Below are positions 37,505 to 46,259 of a stretch of 64,000 nucleotides of DNA, one piece after another. How positions within the stretch are numbered: the first letter of the stretch is position 1; every line of letters begins with the position of its first letter. Origin of the DNA: Nannocystis sp. RBIL2 (GTDB taxonomy: Bacteria; Myxococcota_A; Polyangia; Nannocystales; Nannocystaceae); assembly GCF_026626745.1 (NCBI RefSeq), contig NZ_JAPNJW010000002.1, positions 4,860,151-4,924,150 of the forward strand, read 5' to 3'. Below the pieces are notes generated by a model that was not told the DNA's origin, searched no databases, and worked only from the letters and a program-made list of their open reading frames with translations. Position numbers and translations under genes: made by a program.

Positions 37505-38029
37505 ATGCGTGCCTCCGAGATCCTCGCCGTGATGAGCGCCCTCGCCACCAGCGGCCTCGCCTGTACATCCCATCCGAAAACCGAAGCGACCGAAGTCCCC
37601 GCCGGGCCCGGTTCGCGCGGCGAAGCGTCCTGTCGTCACGACCTCGGCCGTTGCGGGGGGCACACGCCCGGCGACGGCGCGTGCAGGAGCGCAACGCCGG
37701 AGACTTCGAAAAACACCCTCGAAGACGTGGTCCTCGCGCCCGGGAAGTTCGCCGAGATCAACCTCGACATGGGCGAAGGGTCCTCGACCGAGGTGACCTT
37801 CGAGGCCACGGGCGGACCGCTCGAGTGGAATGTCCATAGCCACGACGGGGACAATGTCGTCATCCACGCCGAAGGCGCCGGCACCGACGGCAAGGTGCGC
37901 TTCGCGGCGCCCCGCGCGGGCCTCTATTCGTACCTCTGGAAGAACGCCGGCGCTGCTCCGGTGCGGCTGACGACCCGTCTCGCGGCGACCGGTCAGGTCC
38001 GCGTCCATTCCGTCGAACCCGCGCCCTAG
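37505..38029 (+). CDS. Small lipoprotein preceding the multicopper oxidase
   Basis: 174 residues from ATG 37505 with signal MRASEILAVMSALATSGLAC. A cysteine/histidine segment (CRHDLGRCGGHTPGDGACRS) follows. The folded part has NTLEDVVLAPGKFAEINLD, PLEWNVHSHDGDNVVIHAEG and VRFAAPRAGLYSYLWKNAG, a beta-sandwich pattern resembling emp24/GOLD-like or cupredoxin-like domains. It lies 17 bases upstream of the first multicopper oxidase gene, so both are probably cotranscribed, and it may bind copper or assist the oxidase. The Cys/His segment supports metal contact, but no function is proven. Confidence 0.7.
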   Translation: MRASEILAVMSALATSGLACTSHPKTEATEVPAGPGSRGEASCRHDLGRCGGHTPGDGACRSATPETSKNTLEDVVLAPGKFAEINLDMGEGSSTEVTFEATGGPLEWNVHSHDGDNVVIHAEGAGTDGKVRFAAPRAGLYSYLWKNAGAAPVRLTTRLAATGQVRVHSVEPAP

Positions 38030-38046
38030 CGAACCCGGAGAATCGA

Positions 38047-39459
38047 ATGCGACATCCGATCATGAGAGCTCCGATGGCCGCGCTCGTGCTGCTCGCCTGC
38101 AACGGTGATGCGCGGACGAGGCCTCTGGAGGCGCCGGTCGGTCCGGTGCCTCTTGTCGACGTCGAGCCAGATCCAAACGCCATCGAGGTCAGCGTCGTCG
38201 CTGCGCCGAGTCGGTGGGCGTTCCTCCCCGGCAAGCCCGCCGACGTCTGGACCTACCACGACGGCAACGTGGACGGCGACGAGGGCCGCGTGCCGGGTCC
38301 GATGCTGCTCGGCAAGGTCGGCGACCACGTCACCGTCCACTTCCGCAACGACCTGCCGGAGCCGACGACGCTGCACTGGCACGGCATCAAGGTGCCGGCG
38401 ATGCACGACGGCAGCAACGTCTCGCAGATGGCCGTCGACCCCGGACAGTCCTTCACCTACGAGTTCACGCTCACCGAGGCGGGCACCTTCTGGTTCCACC
38501 CGCACCTGAGAGCGGATGAGCAGATCGAGCGCGGCCTCTACGCGCCGATCGTCGTCCGCGGCGAGGACGACTTCACGGTCGACACCGACCGCGTCCTCGT
38601 CCTCGACGACGTCAAGGTCGAGTCGAGCGGCGAGCTCTCGCCGACGATCACCGGCCTGGACCTCATGGTCGGCCGGCAAGGCAACGTGCTCCTCGTCAAC
38701 GGCGAGAGGCTCCCGCGCCTCGAAGCCCCTGCGGGCGGGCGCGAGCGCTGGCGCCTGCTGAACAGCGCCAACGGGACCTACTTCAACGTCAGCTTGCCCG
38801 GGCACCCGCTGCGCGTCATCGGCTGGGACGGCGGCCTTTTGCCCGAGCCCTACGAGGTCGACGATCTGGTCATCGCGCCCGGCGAGCGCTACGAGCTGCT
38901 CGTCGAACTCGGGGGCGCCGAGGGCGACACGATCGAGCTGCAGACGCTGCACTACGACCGCGGCCACGAGCTGCCGGACCTCGGTCCGCGGCCCCTCGCC
39001 ACCTTCGCCCTCACCGCCCCTCCTGCGAGCCCTGCGCCGAGGTCGCCCGAGCCGCGAGGCAAGGTCGAGCCGCTGCCGGTGACGCCCGACACGCCGCGCC
39101 GCAGCTTCACGCTGTCTGAAGAGGAGCCCGCGAGCCCCACCGCCGAGCCGCGCTTCTTCATCAACGACGAGGCCTATCCCGACGTCACCCCCCTGGTCGT
39201 CGGGACAGGTGACGTCGAGGTGTGGGAGATCGTCAACGACGCCGAGATGGACCACCCCTTCCATCTGCACGGCACCTTCTTTCAGGTGCTCGATCAGCCG
39301 CACCTCGGCTGGAAGGACACCGTCAACGTGCCGAAGAAGTCGACCGTGCGGATCGCCGTCGACTTCGACAACCCCGGCCTGTGGATGTACCACTGCCACA
39401 TTCTCGAGCACGCCGAGCGCGGCATGATGGGCGTCCTGCAGGTCGGACAGGCGCCGTAA
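38047..39459 (+). CDS. Multicopper oxidase, lipoprotein form (CueO-like)
   Basis: 470 residues. The signal MRHPIMRAPMAALVLLACNG indicates a lipoprotein. The four copper-ligand blocks are present in order: LHWHGIKVPAMHDG, WFHPHLRADEQ, HPFHLHGTFFQV and MYHCHILEHAERGMMG, giving the type 1 Cys-His-Met and the trinuclear histidines. Three cupredoxin domains fit the length. Such enzymes oxidise Cu(I) to the less toxic Cu(II), or phenols, outside the cytoplasm. It is the second gene of the copper island's left operon. A second, Tat-dependent oxidase is encoded at 40207. Confidence 0.92.
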   Translation: MRHPIMRAPMAALVLLACNGDARTRPLEAPVGPVPLVDVEPDPNAIEVSVVAAPSRWAFLPGKPADVWTYHDGNVDGDEGRVPGPMLLGKVGDHVTVHFRNDLPEPTTLHWHGIKVPAMHDGSNVSQMAVDPGQSFTYEFTLTEAGTFWFHPHLRADEQIERGLYAPIVVRGEDDFTVDTDRVLVLDDVKVESSGELSPTITGLDLMVGRQGNVLLVNGERLPRLEAPAGGRERWRLLNSANGTYFNVSLPGHPLRVIGWDGGLLPEPYEVDDLVIAPGERYELLVELGGAEGDTIELQTLHYDRGHELPDLGPRPLATFALTAPPASPAPRSPEPRGKVEPLPVTPDTPRRSFTLSEEEPASPTAEPRFFINDEAYPDVTPLVVGTGDVEVWEIVNDAEMDHPFHLHGTFFQVLDQPHLGWKDTVNVPKKSTVRIAVDFDNPGLWMYHCHILEHAERGMMGVLQVGQAP

Positions 39460-39552
39460 GCGGCGCTGAGGACTCCTGCCACGCCCGGCGCGGCGGCTGC
39501 CGCGCCCTTCCGCGCGAGCGATCCGGACCGCAGCGACCGCGAAAATTTCCCG

Positions 39553-39578
39553 CGTAATGCTCCATCGCCCTCAACGTC
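39553..39578 (+). promoter_or_regulatory. Putative ECF sigma promoter, copper-island motif, site 1
   Basis: CGTAATGC (39553-39560), 14 bases, then CGTC (39575-39578). The spacing is identical to the three promoters at 46.3 and 48.9 kb. The CGTC box ends 17 bases before the ATG at 39596. CGTC is a frequent ECF -10 core. Assignment to the CorE-like sigma factor at 49421 is inferred. Confidence 0.7.
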
Positions 39579-39595
39579 CAGTGAATGACAGCCCC

Positions 39596-40051
39596 ATGCG
39601 ACACCGACACGCCGCCCCGCTCGCCCTGACCCTCACAGTCCTCCTCGCCGCTTGCGGCCAGGACCACAAGAGCACCGACGCCACGACTCACGCGGGCACG
39701 CACGGCGGCGCCGACACTGCGGACACGACGACCTCGAGCACGGGCGAGAGCTCGAGTCCGACCACCACGGCCGCGGAGCCGCCGGCGGCGCCGACCGACC
39801 TCGCGGGCAGCATCCTCGACGGTGGCGTCCACCTCACCTGGAAGGATGCCTCGGACAACGAAGATGACTTCGTCATCGAGAACAAGGCCGACGGCGACGC
39901 GGAGTTTTCGGTCGTCATCGAGCTGCCGTTCGACTCCGTCACCTTCCACGACACCGACGTCGCGTCGGGCAAGAGCTACGTCTACCGCGTCAAGGCCGTC
40001 AACGCCAGCGGAGAGGCGGTCTCCGACGAGATCACGGTCCAGATCCCGTGA
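39596..40051 (+). CDS. Fibronectin type III-like lipoprotein in the copper island
   Basis: 151 residues from ATG 39596; the ATG at 39557 would precede the -10 box of the promoter here and is rejected. The signal MRHRHAAPLALTLTVLLAAC is followed by a Thr/Ser/His linker and a single FN3-like domain: PTDLAGSILDGGVHLTWKDA, DNEDDFVIENKADGDAEF, and YVYRVKAVNASGEAVSDEIT. It is probably an exported binding or adhesion module. The only clear link to copper is its promoter, which carries the shared ECF motif. A hairpin 34 bases after the stop (40085-40116) may end the transcript. Confidence 0.78.
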   Translation: MRHRHAAPLALTLTVLLAACGQDHKSTDATTHAGTHGGADTADTTTSSTGESSSPTTTAAEPPAAPTDLAGSILDGGVHLTWKDASDNEDDFVIENKADGDAEFSVVIELPFDSVTFHDTDVASGKSYVYRVKAVNASGEAVSDEITVQIP

Positions 40052-40084
40052 TGCTCGGGCCTCGATCGAGGCCGAAGACGCGTC

Positions 40085-40116
40085 GATCGACCCGGTTCGG
40101 TGAACCGGGTTCGATC
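40085..40116 (+). terminator. Hairpin after the FN3 lipoprotein gene
   Basis: Perfect 9-base arms ACCCGGTTC and GAACCGGGT with loop GGT (40090-40110), extended by GATCG/CGATC with one bulged base. No T-run follows, so it is only a probable terminator. If effective, the next multicopper oxidase gene needs its own promoter. Confidence 0.55.
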
Positions 40117-40206
40117 ATGGATAGATCAATGTGCAGACGCCTTTGTTGCGTCTGTTGCTCACGACATGCCTGAGTCGCGGAGCATCGCAAAAATTCGAGG
40201 ACAATC

Positions 40207-41553
40207 ATGACAGACACGAAACTCAGTCGACGGCAAGCCCTCCTGGCCAGCGCGACCCTCGGGGGCGCAGCCTCCGCCTTGACGAGTCGAGAGGTGCAGG
40301 CCGCAGCTCCTGTTCACAAGTGGGAGTCGAGCTACAGCGGCGGAGGGTCCTCCGCCGCGCGCGCGCCTGGACAGCCCGGGCGCGACTACCAGCCGACTGT
40401 CACGCCCGGGGGCGCCACCCTGGAGTGGAAGATCGTCGACGGCGTGAAGGTCTATCACCTCATCGCCGAGGAGGTCGATCACGAGTTCGCCCCCGGCCTT
40501 CGCGCGCGGTGCTGGGGCTACAACGGCAGGGTCCACGGACCGACGATCGAGGCCGTCGAGGGCGACCGCGTCAGGGTCTACGTCACCAACAAGCTGCCCG
40601 CGCCGACGACGGTCCACTGGCACGGGATCTTCCTCCCGAACGGCATGGACGGGGTCGGTGGCCTCAATCAACGGTCGATCGCCCCGGGGGAGACGTTCCG
40701 CTACGAATGGACTTTCAAGCAGTCCGGGACCTTCATGTACCACTCGCACCACGACGAGATGACCCAGATGGCGCTGGGCATGCTGGGCATGATCGTCGTC
40801 CACCCGCGACCGGCGCCCCAGGGCTACCGGGTCGACCGGGACTTCGTGATCATGCTGAGCGAGTGGAAGATCGTGCCGGGGGCCAAGCGGCCCGACCCTA
40901 ACGAGATGACGGACTTCAACGTCCTCACCATGAACGCCAAGGCGTACCCGGGCACGGCGCCGCTCGTGTGCCGCACCGGCGAGCGGGTGCGGATCCGCTT
41001 CGGCAACCTCAGCGCCATGGATCACCACCCGATCCACCTGCACGGCTACTACTGGAAGGTCGTGGCCACCGACGGCGGCCCGCTGCCGGTGTCCGCGCAA
41101 TGGCCGGAGACCACGGTGCTGGTGCCCACGGGCAGCACCCGGGATGTCGAGTTCGTCGCCGATGCACCCGGAGATTGGGCGATGCACTGCCACATGACCC
41201 ACCACGTCATGAACCAGATGGGACACGACATCCCGAACATGATCGGCGTCGACGCACGGAAGGTCGGCGCGCTCGGTGGCCGCGTCGTCCGCGGCTACAT
41301 GCCGATGGGCGAGCACGGGATGGGCGACATGGCCGAGATGGGAATGCCTGTCCCGAAGAACAGCATCCCGATGGTCGGCGCCAGGGGACCGTTCGACGCC
41401 ATCACGATGGGCGGCATGTTCACCATCGTCAAGGTGCGCGACGAGGACATCGGCGACGAGAACAAGGATCCCGGCTGGTACGAGCACCCGCCCGGCACTG
41501 TCGCCGATCTCGCAAGGAAGGAGGACATGGCTCGTGATGGCATCCAAGCGTGA
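40207..41553 (+). CDS. Tat-exported multicopper oxidase (CopA-type)
   Basis: 448 residues. A twin-arginine signal (LSRRQALLASATLGGAASAL) directs folded export. Copper-ligand blocks are VHWHGIFLPNGMDG, MYHSHHDEMTQMA, HPIHLHGYYWKV and MHCHMTHHVMNQMGHDIPN. A Met-rich segment (YMPMGEHGMGDMAEMGMPVP) near residue 365 resembles the copper-binding Met motifs of periplasmic CopA proteins of copper-resistance operons. The enzyme probably oxidises or sequesters copper outside the cytoplasm. The gene overlaps the His-rich lipoprotein gene that follows. Only a weak match (TGC-N14-CGTC near 40132) to the island's promoter motif lies upstream. Confidence 0.92.
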   Translation: MTDTKLSRRQALLASATLGGAASALTSREVQAAAPVHKWESSYSGGGSSAARAPGQPGRDYQPTVTPGGATLEWKIVDGVKVYHLIAEEVDHEFAPGLRARCWGYNGRVHGPTIEAVEGDRVRVYVTNKLPAPTTVHWHGIFLPNGMDGVGGLNQRSIAPGETFRYEWTFKQSGTFMYHSHHDEMTQMALGMLGMIVVHPRPAPQGYRVDRDFVIMLSEWKIVPGAKRPDPNEMTDFNVLTMNAKAYPGTAPLVCRTGERVRIRFGNLSAMDHHPIHLHGYYWKVVATDGGPLPVSAQWPETTVLVPTGSTRDVEFVADAPGDWAMHCHMTHHVMNQMGHDIPNMIGVDARKVGALGGRVVRGYMPMGEHGMGDMAEMGMPVPKNSIPMVGARGPFDAITMGGMFTIVKVRDEDIGDENKDPGWYEHPPGTVADLARKEDMARDGIQA

Positions 41554-41971
41554 AACTCCGATCCGCCGCGCTCTCATCAGCCACGGTCGTGCTCGTCTCC
41601 TCGCCTCGCTGCTCGCGGCGCTGTCGGCCTGCCGCGCAGGCCTCCCGCCCGAGCCTCCGGGAGCCGATCCTGCCGACCCGAGCGCTCCTGCAGCGCCGTA
41701 CGAGGTTCGTGCGAATCCCTACGAGATTTCGGCCTTCGCCGACGCGCCGGCCGAGCCGCAGGACGGGCACGAGCACATGGGACATGGCCACTCCGGGCAC
41801 GGGCACATGAATCACGGCGCAGCGGCCGATGACCATGCCGGACACGGGCACCATGATGGCGGTGCCTCGGAGCAGCCCGCGAATGCGCCGGCAAAGTCCG
41901 AGCACGCAGGCCACGACGGCGGCGCCCACGTGCCCGCAGCGCCTCCCAATCAGGAGGGTACTCCGCGATGA
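41537..41971 (+). CDS. Histidine-rich (copper-binding) lipoprotein
   Basis: 144 residues from ATG 41537, overlapping the upstream oxidase gene by 17 bases. The lipoprotein signal ends ARLLASLLAALSACRAG. The body is dominated by His/Gly/Met clusters (DGHEHMGHGHSGHGHMNHG and DHAGHGHHDGG), with no predicted fold. These stretches should bind Cu, Ni or Zn ions, acting as a buffer at the outer membrane. It overlaps the next gene by an ATGA junction, so oxidase, His-rich protein and TolC-like protein are translationally coupled. Confidence 0.82.
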   Translation: MASKRETPIRRALISHGRARLLASLLAALSACRAGLPPEPPGADPADPSAPAAPYEVRANPYEISAFADAPAEPQDGHEHMGHGHSGHGHMNHGAAADDHAGHGHHDGGASEQPANAPAKSEHAGHDGGAHVPAAPPNQEGTPR

Positions 41972-43341
41972 AAACCAGCGCTCTCATTCTATCGGCCGTG
42001 ACTGCGCTCCTGGGATGCGCTTCGGTCCAGCCGACCCAGGCACGGCGAGACGTCGGGGAGATCGTCGAGAGCCGCGTCGGCCTGGCCGATGGGGTCCCCG
42101 AGAAGCAGGACGCGGAGAGCCGCGCCCGCGTGCGAGACCGCGTCGCCGAGCTCACCGCGGAGCCGCTGACTCTGGAGCGCGCGCTACAGGTCGCCATGCT
42201 CAACAACCGTGAGCTGCGGGCAGTGCTCGAGGAGCTCGGGGTCGCCCAGGCGGAGCTCGTGCAGGCGGGATTGCTGGAGAACCCTGTGATCGCGGGCGAC
42301 CTCGTCGACTCGACCCGCGGCTTCGGCCTCGGCGGCGGGCTGTCGCTGACGCAGAGCCTCCTCAGCGCGTTCTTGATCCCCGCCAAGCGGCGCCTGGCGC
42401 AGGCTCGGCTCAATCACGCCATCGTGACGGTCGGCCAGGCAGCCCTGATGCTGGCGCGGGACGTCAAGGTTGCGTTCGTGCGCACGCAGGCGGCCCAGCA
42501 GATGCTCGAGCTGTACCGCGGCCGCGCGCAGGCGGCCGAGGTCGCTCACGAGCTGGCGCAGCGCCAGTTCGACGCCGGCAACATCAATCCCCTCGATCAG
42601 CAGCTGTTCGCCGCCGCGCTGGACCGAGCCCGCGTCGAGCTCGCCGACGCCGAGCTCGCCGCCCTGGTCGAGCGCGAGACGCTGACCCGCTTGCTCGGGC
42701 TGTGGGGCCAGGACGTCGCCTGGAAGCTCGCGGGCCCCCTCGCGGACGCCTTGCCGAACGAGGTCGAGCTCGGCCGCCTCGAGCAGCAGGGCATCGCCGA
42801 CCGGCTCGATCTGTCCGCGGCTCGCGTCGAGGTGAAGTCGATCACCCAGGCCCTCGGGCTGCGTCGACGGGGCATCGTGACGGGGATCGAGGCGGGCTTC
42901 GTGATGCGCAACGAGGTCGGCAACGACGCGGGTCACGAGCCGGTCCTCGGCGGCTCGCTCGCGCTGCAGCTGCCGATCTTCGACCCCGGACACGCCGACC
43001 TCGCGCGCATCCAGGCGTACCTGCGGCAGGCGCAGCACCGCTTGCAAGACGCTGCGATCCACGCGCGCTCGGAGATCCGCGTGCACCGAGCCGAGGTGGT
43101 CGCGGCGCGCCGGAAGGTCGAGCACTACCAGAAGACGGTGCTGCCGCGCGCCGAGTCGATCACGGACCTCACGCTGCTGCAGTACAACGCGATGCTCGTG
43201 GGCACCTACCAGCTGCTCGAGACGCGTTCGGACCAGATCGAGGCGCACCGTCACTACGTCGAGGCCCTTCGCGACTACTGGATCGCCCGCAGCGACCTCG
43301 AGCTCGCAGTCGGCGGCCGCCTCGGCCCCGAGAACGAGTGA
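41968..43341 (+). CDS. TolC-family outer-membrane lipoprotein (CusC-like)
   Basis: 457 residues with signal MKTSALILSAVTALLGCASV, lipid-anchored like OprM/CusC. Long TolC-type helices are visible: LTLERALQVAMLNNRELRAV, EELGVAQAELVQAGLLENP, ARDVKVAFVRTQAAQQMLEL and RQFDAGNINPLDQQLFAAAL. The second repeat includes GRLEQQGIADRLDLSAARVE and ends YNAMLVGTYQLLETRSDQIE. Its start overlaps the His-rich gene (ATGA). No RND pump or membrane-fusion gene is encoded nearby. It must either use a pump from elsewhere, or serve another role such as copper-protein release. Confidence 0.88.
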   Translation: MKTSALILSAVTALLGCASVQPTQARRDVGEIVESRVGLADGVPEKQDAESRARVRDRVAELTAEPLTLERALQVAMLNNRELRAVLEELGVAQAELVQAGLLENPVIAGDLVDSTRGFGLGGGLSLTQSLLSAFLIPAKRRLAQARLNHAIVTVGQAALMLARDVKVAFVRTQAAQQMLELYRGRAQAAEVAHELAQRQFDAGNINPLDQQLFAAALDRARVELADAELAALVERETLTRLLGLWGQDVAWKLAGPLADALPNEVELGRLEQQGIADRLDLSAARVEVKSITQALGLRRRGIVTGIEAGFVMRNEVGNDAGHEPVLGGSLALQLPIFDPGHADLARIQAYLRQAQHRLQDAAIHARSEIRVHRAEVVAARRKVEHYQKTVLPRAESITDLTLLQYNAMLVGTYQLLETRSDQIEAHRHYVEALRDYWIARSDLELAVGGRLGPENE

Positions 43342-43371
43342 TGCGCGCCGCTCTGATGATTCGTCGAGGGG

Positions 43372-43734
43372 TCAGTGCCGAAACGACAGCAGCGGCCCCG
43401 CGACGGCCTGCGGGGATTCGCCGGCGAACCACGCCCGCGTCGCGTCACGAAAGTCGGCGAGCGCGAGGCCGCCGGCGTCCGCCGCACACGCGTCGAGCTT
43501 CGCCAGGCCGCGCGCGAGCAGCCGCGCGGCGCTCTCGGGTTTGCCCTGCACGCGCAGCTTGTAGTGGGCCGCGGCGACCTGGATCAGGCCTTGCAGCAGG
43601 CGGCGCTCCTCGGGGTCGGTGGCGACGCGCCAGCGGTCCTCCCAGGCCTCGTGGGCGGCAAAATGGGCGCCTTCGTTGAACAGCGCGACGCCGCGCGCGA
43701 GCGGCGTGTCGAGGCTCGTCGGCGGCACGGTCAT
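43372..43734 (-). CDS. DUF309 family protein
   Basis: 120 residues. It has the DUF309 core: GVALFNEGAHFAAHEAWEDR followed by WRVATDPEERRLLQGLIQVA and AHYKLRVQGKPESAARLLAR. The HExW-like helix motif (FAAHEAWEDRW) is the most conserved part. The family is small, all-helical and of unknown function. It is separated from the downstream amidohydrolase gene (same strand) by only 13 bases, with this gene's start next to that gene's stop. It faces the TolC gene convergently. Confidence 0.8.
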   Translation of the reverse strand: MTVPPTSLDTPLARGVALFNEGAHFAAHEAWEDRWRVATDPEERRLLQGLIQVAAAHYKLRVQGKPESAARLLARGLAKLDACAADAGGLALADFRDATRAWFAGESPQAVAGPLLSFRH

Positions 43735-43747
43735 CGACCTCGCTGCA

Positions 43748-45859
43748 TCACGGGGTGAACTCGGCGATTCGCCACAGCGCGGCTGGATCGTACATCCGGC
43801 CGCGCGCGACCACTGTCGTCACCTTGCGGACGTTGCGGATGTCGGCGATCGGATCGCCGGCCACGAGCACCAGGTCCGCCCGCTTCCCCGGTTCGACAGT
43901 GCCGACCTGCGCCTGCAGGCCCATCATGCGCGCCGGGACGCTGGTGGCCGCCTGAATCGCCGCCATCGGCGAGAACCCCGCCTGCACGTACAGCTCGAGC
44001 TCACGGTGCAACGAATGACCCGGCACCGAAATGTCCGTCCCGGCGACGATCGGGACCCCGGCGCGATGCAGCGCCCCGACGAGCGCCAGGTACTTGGAAA
44101 AAATCTCGCCGTCGAGCGCCGCCTGCGCGGGCGCCGAACCATCGAACAGCCCCCGAAGCTCGCGCGGCAGCTTGGCGAGGCCGGGCTCGCGGCGCGCGTT
44201 CTCTTCGGCGGTGTGAGTCATCAATTCGTAGAGAGCGAGGGTGTCGTCGAGCATCACCTTCTTCGCCGCGAAGGCGCGGACCACCTGCGCGAGCGGAGGC
44301 GCCGCGACGTCGGCGTCGGCGATCCGGCGCCCCCGCGCCTCGCGCGACAGCTTCCCGGCCTCGCCCGGAGCGAACAGCGGATCGAACAAGAACTGCACGT
44401 GGCTCACGCCGTCGTAGCCGGCCGCGATGGCCTCGAGCACGCTCATCCCCTCCGGCACGTGCCCGACCACCCGCATGCCGCGGCGGTGCGCCGCCTCGGC
44501 GATCGGCCGCACCAGGGAGGGCGCGACGCTCGAGTAGAGCTTGACCTCGAGGCAGCCGGCGCGCTTCAGGCGATCGAGCACCGGCGCGATGTCTTCTCGC
44601 TGCTGGATCCGCACCGTCCCGAGAGCGCGCGGACCGTCGCCGTCGACGATGCCGCTCACCAGGATCCGCGGCCCCAGCCCCTTGCCCGCGTCGAGGGTGT
44701 CGCGGATGCCGGTCACGAACTCGAGGATGTTGCCGAGGTCGCGCACTGTGGTGACGCCGGCCGCCAGATACGCGGCGCCTTGCTCGACCTGCTGCACGTG
44801 CGCGTGCATGTCCCACAGGCCAGGGAGGATCGTGCTGCCGGAGACGTCGAGCGTCGATGCGCCGGGCGGGATCGGCGTCGACGCGCGCGGTCCCGCAGCG
44901 ACGATCTTGTCGCCGTCGTAGACGACCACCGCGTCGCGCACCGTGGGACGACCGGTGCCGTCGATGAGGTCGGCGCCGACGAGCGCGACCACTCCCGCCG
45001 GCCCTCGGACCGCGGCTTGCCCGACCTCGGACAGCCAGGCGACGCCGTCGGCGCCCGCGCGGGACACGAGCTCCGGCAGGAGCGCGACGAAGCCCTCGCG
45101 CGCGGCCTCGAAGTGATCGAACTCGGCGTCCCGCGTCACCACCGCGACGAGCCTGCCCGCGTCGTCGAGCCACGCGTCCTCGCGGCCCCACACCAGCCCG
45201 CGCACGCTCACGTGCTCGAGGGTCACTCGCTTGCCCTCGACCTCGTGCTCCTGCTTGCCGCGCGACTCGATCGTCAGCGTCGCCGCGGGCAACAGCGTCA
45301 TGGTCGCCGGGCGGCCGCGGGCGACCCACGCGCGGAGCAGCAGATCCTGGGCGAGCAGCGGCGCGTAGCCCGAAGCGACGACGTACGCGCCGGACGGTTC
45401 GCCGCGGACGGGCGCCTCGCCGACCCGGCTGTGCATGAACGAGCCGTCGGCCGCGACGAGGACGCGCTCGTCGAGCGACGACATCCGCGAGGTCTTGCCC
45501 CACGCCTGATAATCACGCGGCGCGCCGTCGGGCCCGAGCCGGAACGACGCCGCGAGCGTCACCTGGCTGCCGCGATCCTGGAAGCCGAACGACGCCTTCG
45601 CCTCGAGCTCGCCCGCGCCGTCGCGGGTGTACGTGTCGCGCTCGACCCCGATGCGCTGCAGGAACTTGTGAAGATGAAAGACGGTGGTCTCGACCACCTC
45701 GCGCTTGCCGTCCGGCGCCCCGACCGGCCCCGCGCGCTCGCCGGGCGCCGCTTCGGCGGCGACGCCGGTCGCAGCCGGGGTCGTGGCGGACGGCCCCGGC
45801 GTCGGACGACACGCCGCGACGCAGGTGAGCAGGAACGCGAAGCGCGAGAGTCTCGACAT
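43748..45859 (-). CDS. Amidohydrolase-family lipoprotein
   Basis: 703 residues. The signal MSRLSRFAFLLTCVAACRPT gives a lipoprotein. The N-terminal ~290 residues are beta-rich and not recognised. The C-terminal half is an imidazolonepropionase-like amidohydrolase: VRDAVVVYDGDKIVAAGPRA, TILPGLWDMHAHVQQVEQGA with the metal-binding HxH, VTTVRDLGNILEFVTG, MRVVGHVPEGMS, VSHVQFLFDPLF and VPIVAGTDISVPGHSLHREL, then PGKRADLVLVAGDPIADIRN. It may be a periplasmic dipeptidase- or prolidase-like hydrolase. It interrupts the copper island and shows no link to copper; it may be an ancestral neighbour or an insertion. Confidence 0.83.
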   Translation of the reverse strand: MSRLSRFAFLLTCVAACRPTPGPSATTPAATGVAAEAAPGERAGPVGAPDGKREVVETTVFHLHKFLQRIGVERDTYTRDGAGELEAKASFGFQDRGSQVTLAASFRLGPDGAPRDYQAWGKTSRMSSLDERVLVAADGSFMHSRVGEAPVRGEPSGAYVVASGYAPLLAQDLLLRAWVARGRPATMTLLPAATLTIESRGKQEHEVEGKRVTLEHVSVRGLVWGREDAWLDDAGRLVAVVTRDAEFDHFEAAREGFVALLPELVSRAGADGVAWLSEVGQAAVRGPAGVVALVGADLIDGTGRPTVRDAVVVYDGDKIVAAGPRASTPIPPGASTLDVSGSTILPGLWDMHAHVQQVEQGAAYLAAGVTTVRDLGNILEFVTGIRDTLDAGKGLGPRILVSGIVDGDGPRALGTVRIQQREDIAPVLDRLKRAGCLEVKLYSSVAPSLVRPIAEAAHRRGMRVVGHVPEGMSVLEAIAAGYDGVSHVQFLFDPLFAPGEAGKLSREARGRRIADADVAAPPLAQVVRAFAAKKVMLDDTLALYELMTHTAEENARREPGLAKLPRELRGLFDGSAPAQAALDGEIFSKYLALVGALHRAGVPIVAGTDISVPGHSLHRELELYVQAGFSPMAAIQAATSVPARMMGLQAQVGTVEPGKRADLVLVAGDPIADIRNVRKVTTVVARGRMYDPAALWRIAEFTP

Positions 45860-45984
45860 CTCCGACCGTATATCGGACGGAGCGCCGGGATGTACAGCGC
45901 GGAGCGCCGAAGCGGCGTCACAGGGGACGCCGCCGGTGCCGCTCGAACCGAACGGCCACCCTCACGGCTCGCGCCGGGGATGGT

Positions 45985-46215
45985 TCACGCGGCTGCTGCG
46001 AGGGACGACTCGTAGCCGGCCTCGCCCAGCGCCGCGATCAGGTGGTTCACGCTCGTTTTGTCCTGGTCGTGACGCACGAGCACCTTGCCGTCGCTCAGCC
46101 GGACCTCCACCTCGGCGACCCCGTCCAGCTCCCCCAGGGCCGCGTGGATGTGGCGGACACACGACTGGCAGCTCATGCCCGGGACGTCGAGGATGGTTTC
46201 GTGATGCGTGTTCAT
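45985..46215 (-). CDS. copZ: CopZ-like copper chaperone (HMA domain)
   Basis: 76 residues from ATG 46215, with an AAGGAG ribosome site upstream. One ferredoxin-like heavy-metal-associated domain has the metal motif GMSCQSC near residue 14 and ends IAALGEAGYESSL. It should bind Cu(I) and pass it to the P-type ATPase encoded divergently from 46362. Its promoter (46285-46260, minus strand) carries the shared TGTAATGC-N14-CGTC motif. No start codon further upstream gives a sensible protein. Confidence 0.88.
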   Translation of the reverse strand: MNTHHETILDVPGMSCQSCVRHIHAALGELDGVAEVEVRLSDGKVLVRHDQDKTSVNHLIAALGEAGYESSLAAAA

Positions 46216-46259
46216 GACAGGTCTCCTTGCGGCCCAGCTCTCGCGGCTCGCATCGAGGA

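Noticed and set aside
40127-40152. CAATGTGC-N14-CGTC upstream of the Tat oxidase as an ECF promoter
   Set aside because: Only the final TGC and the -10 match; four of eight positions in the first box differ. It is too weak to list as a site.
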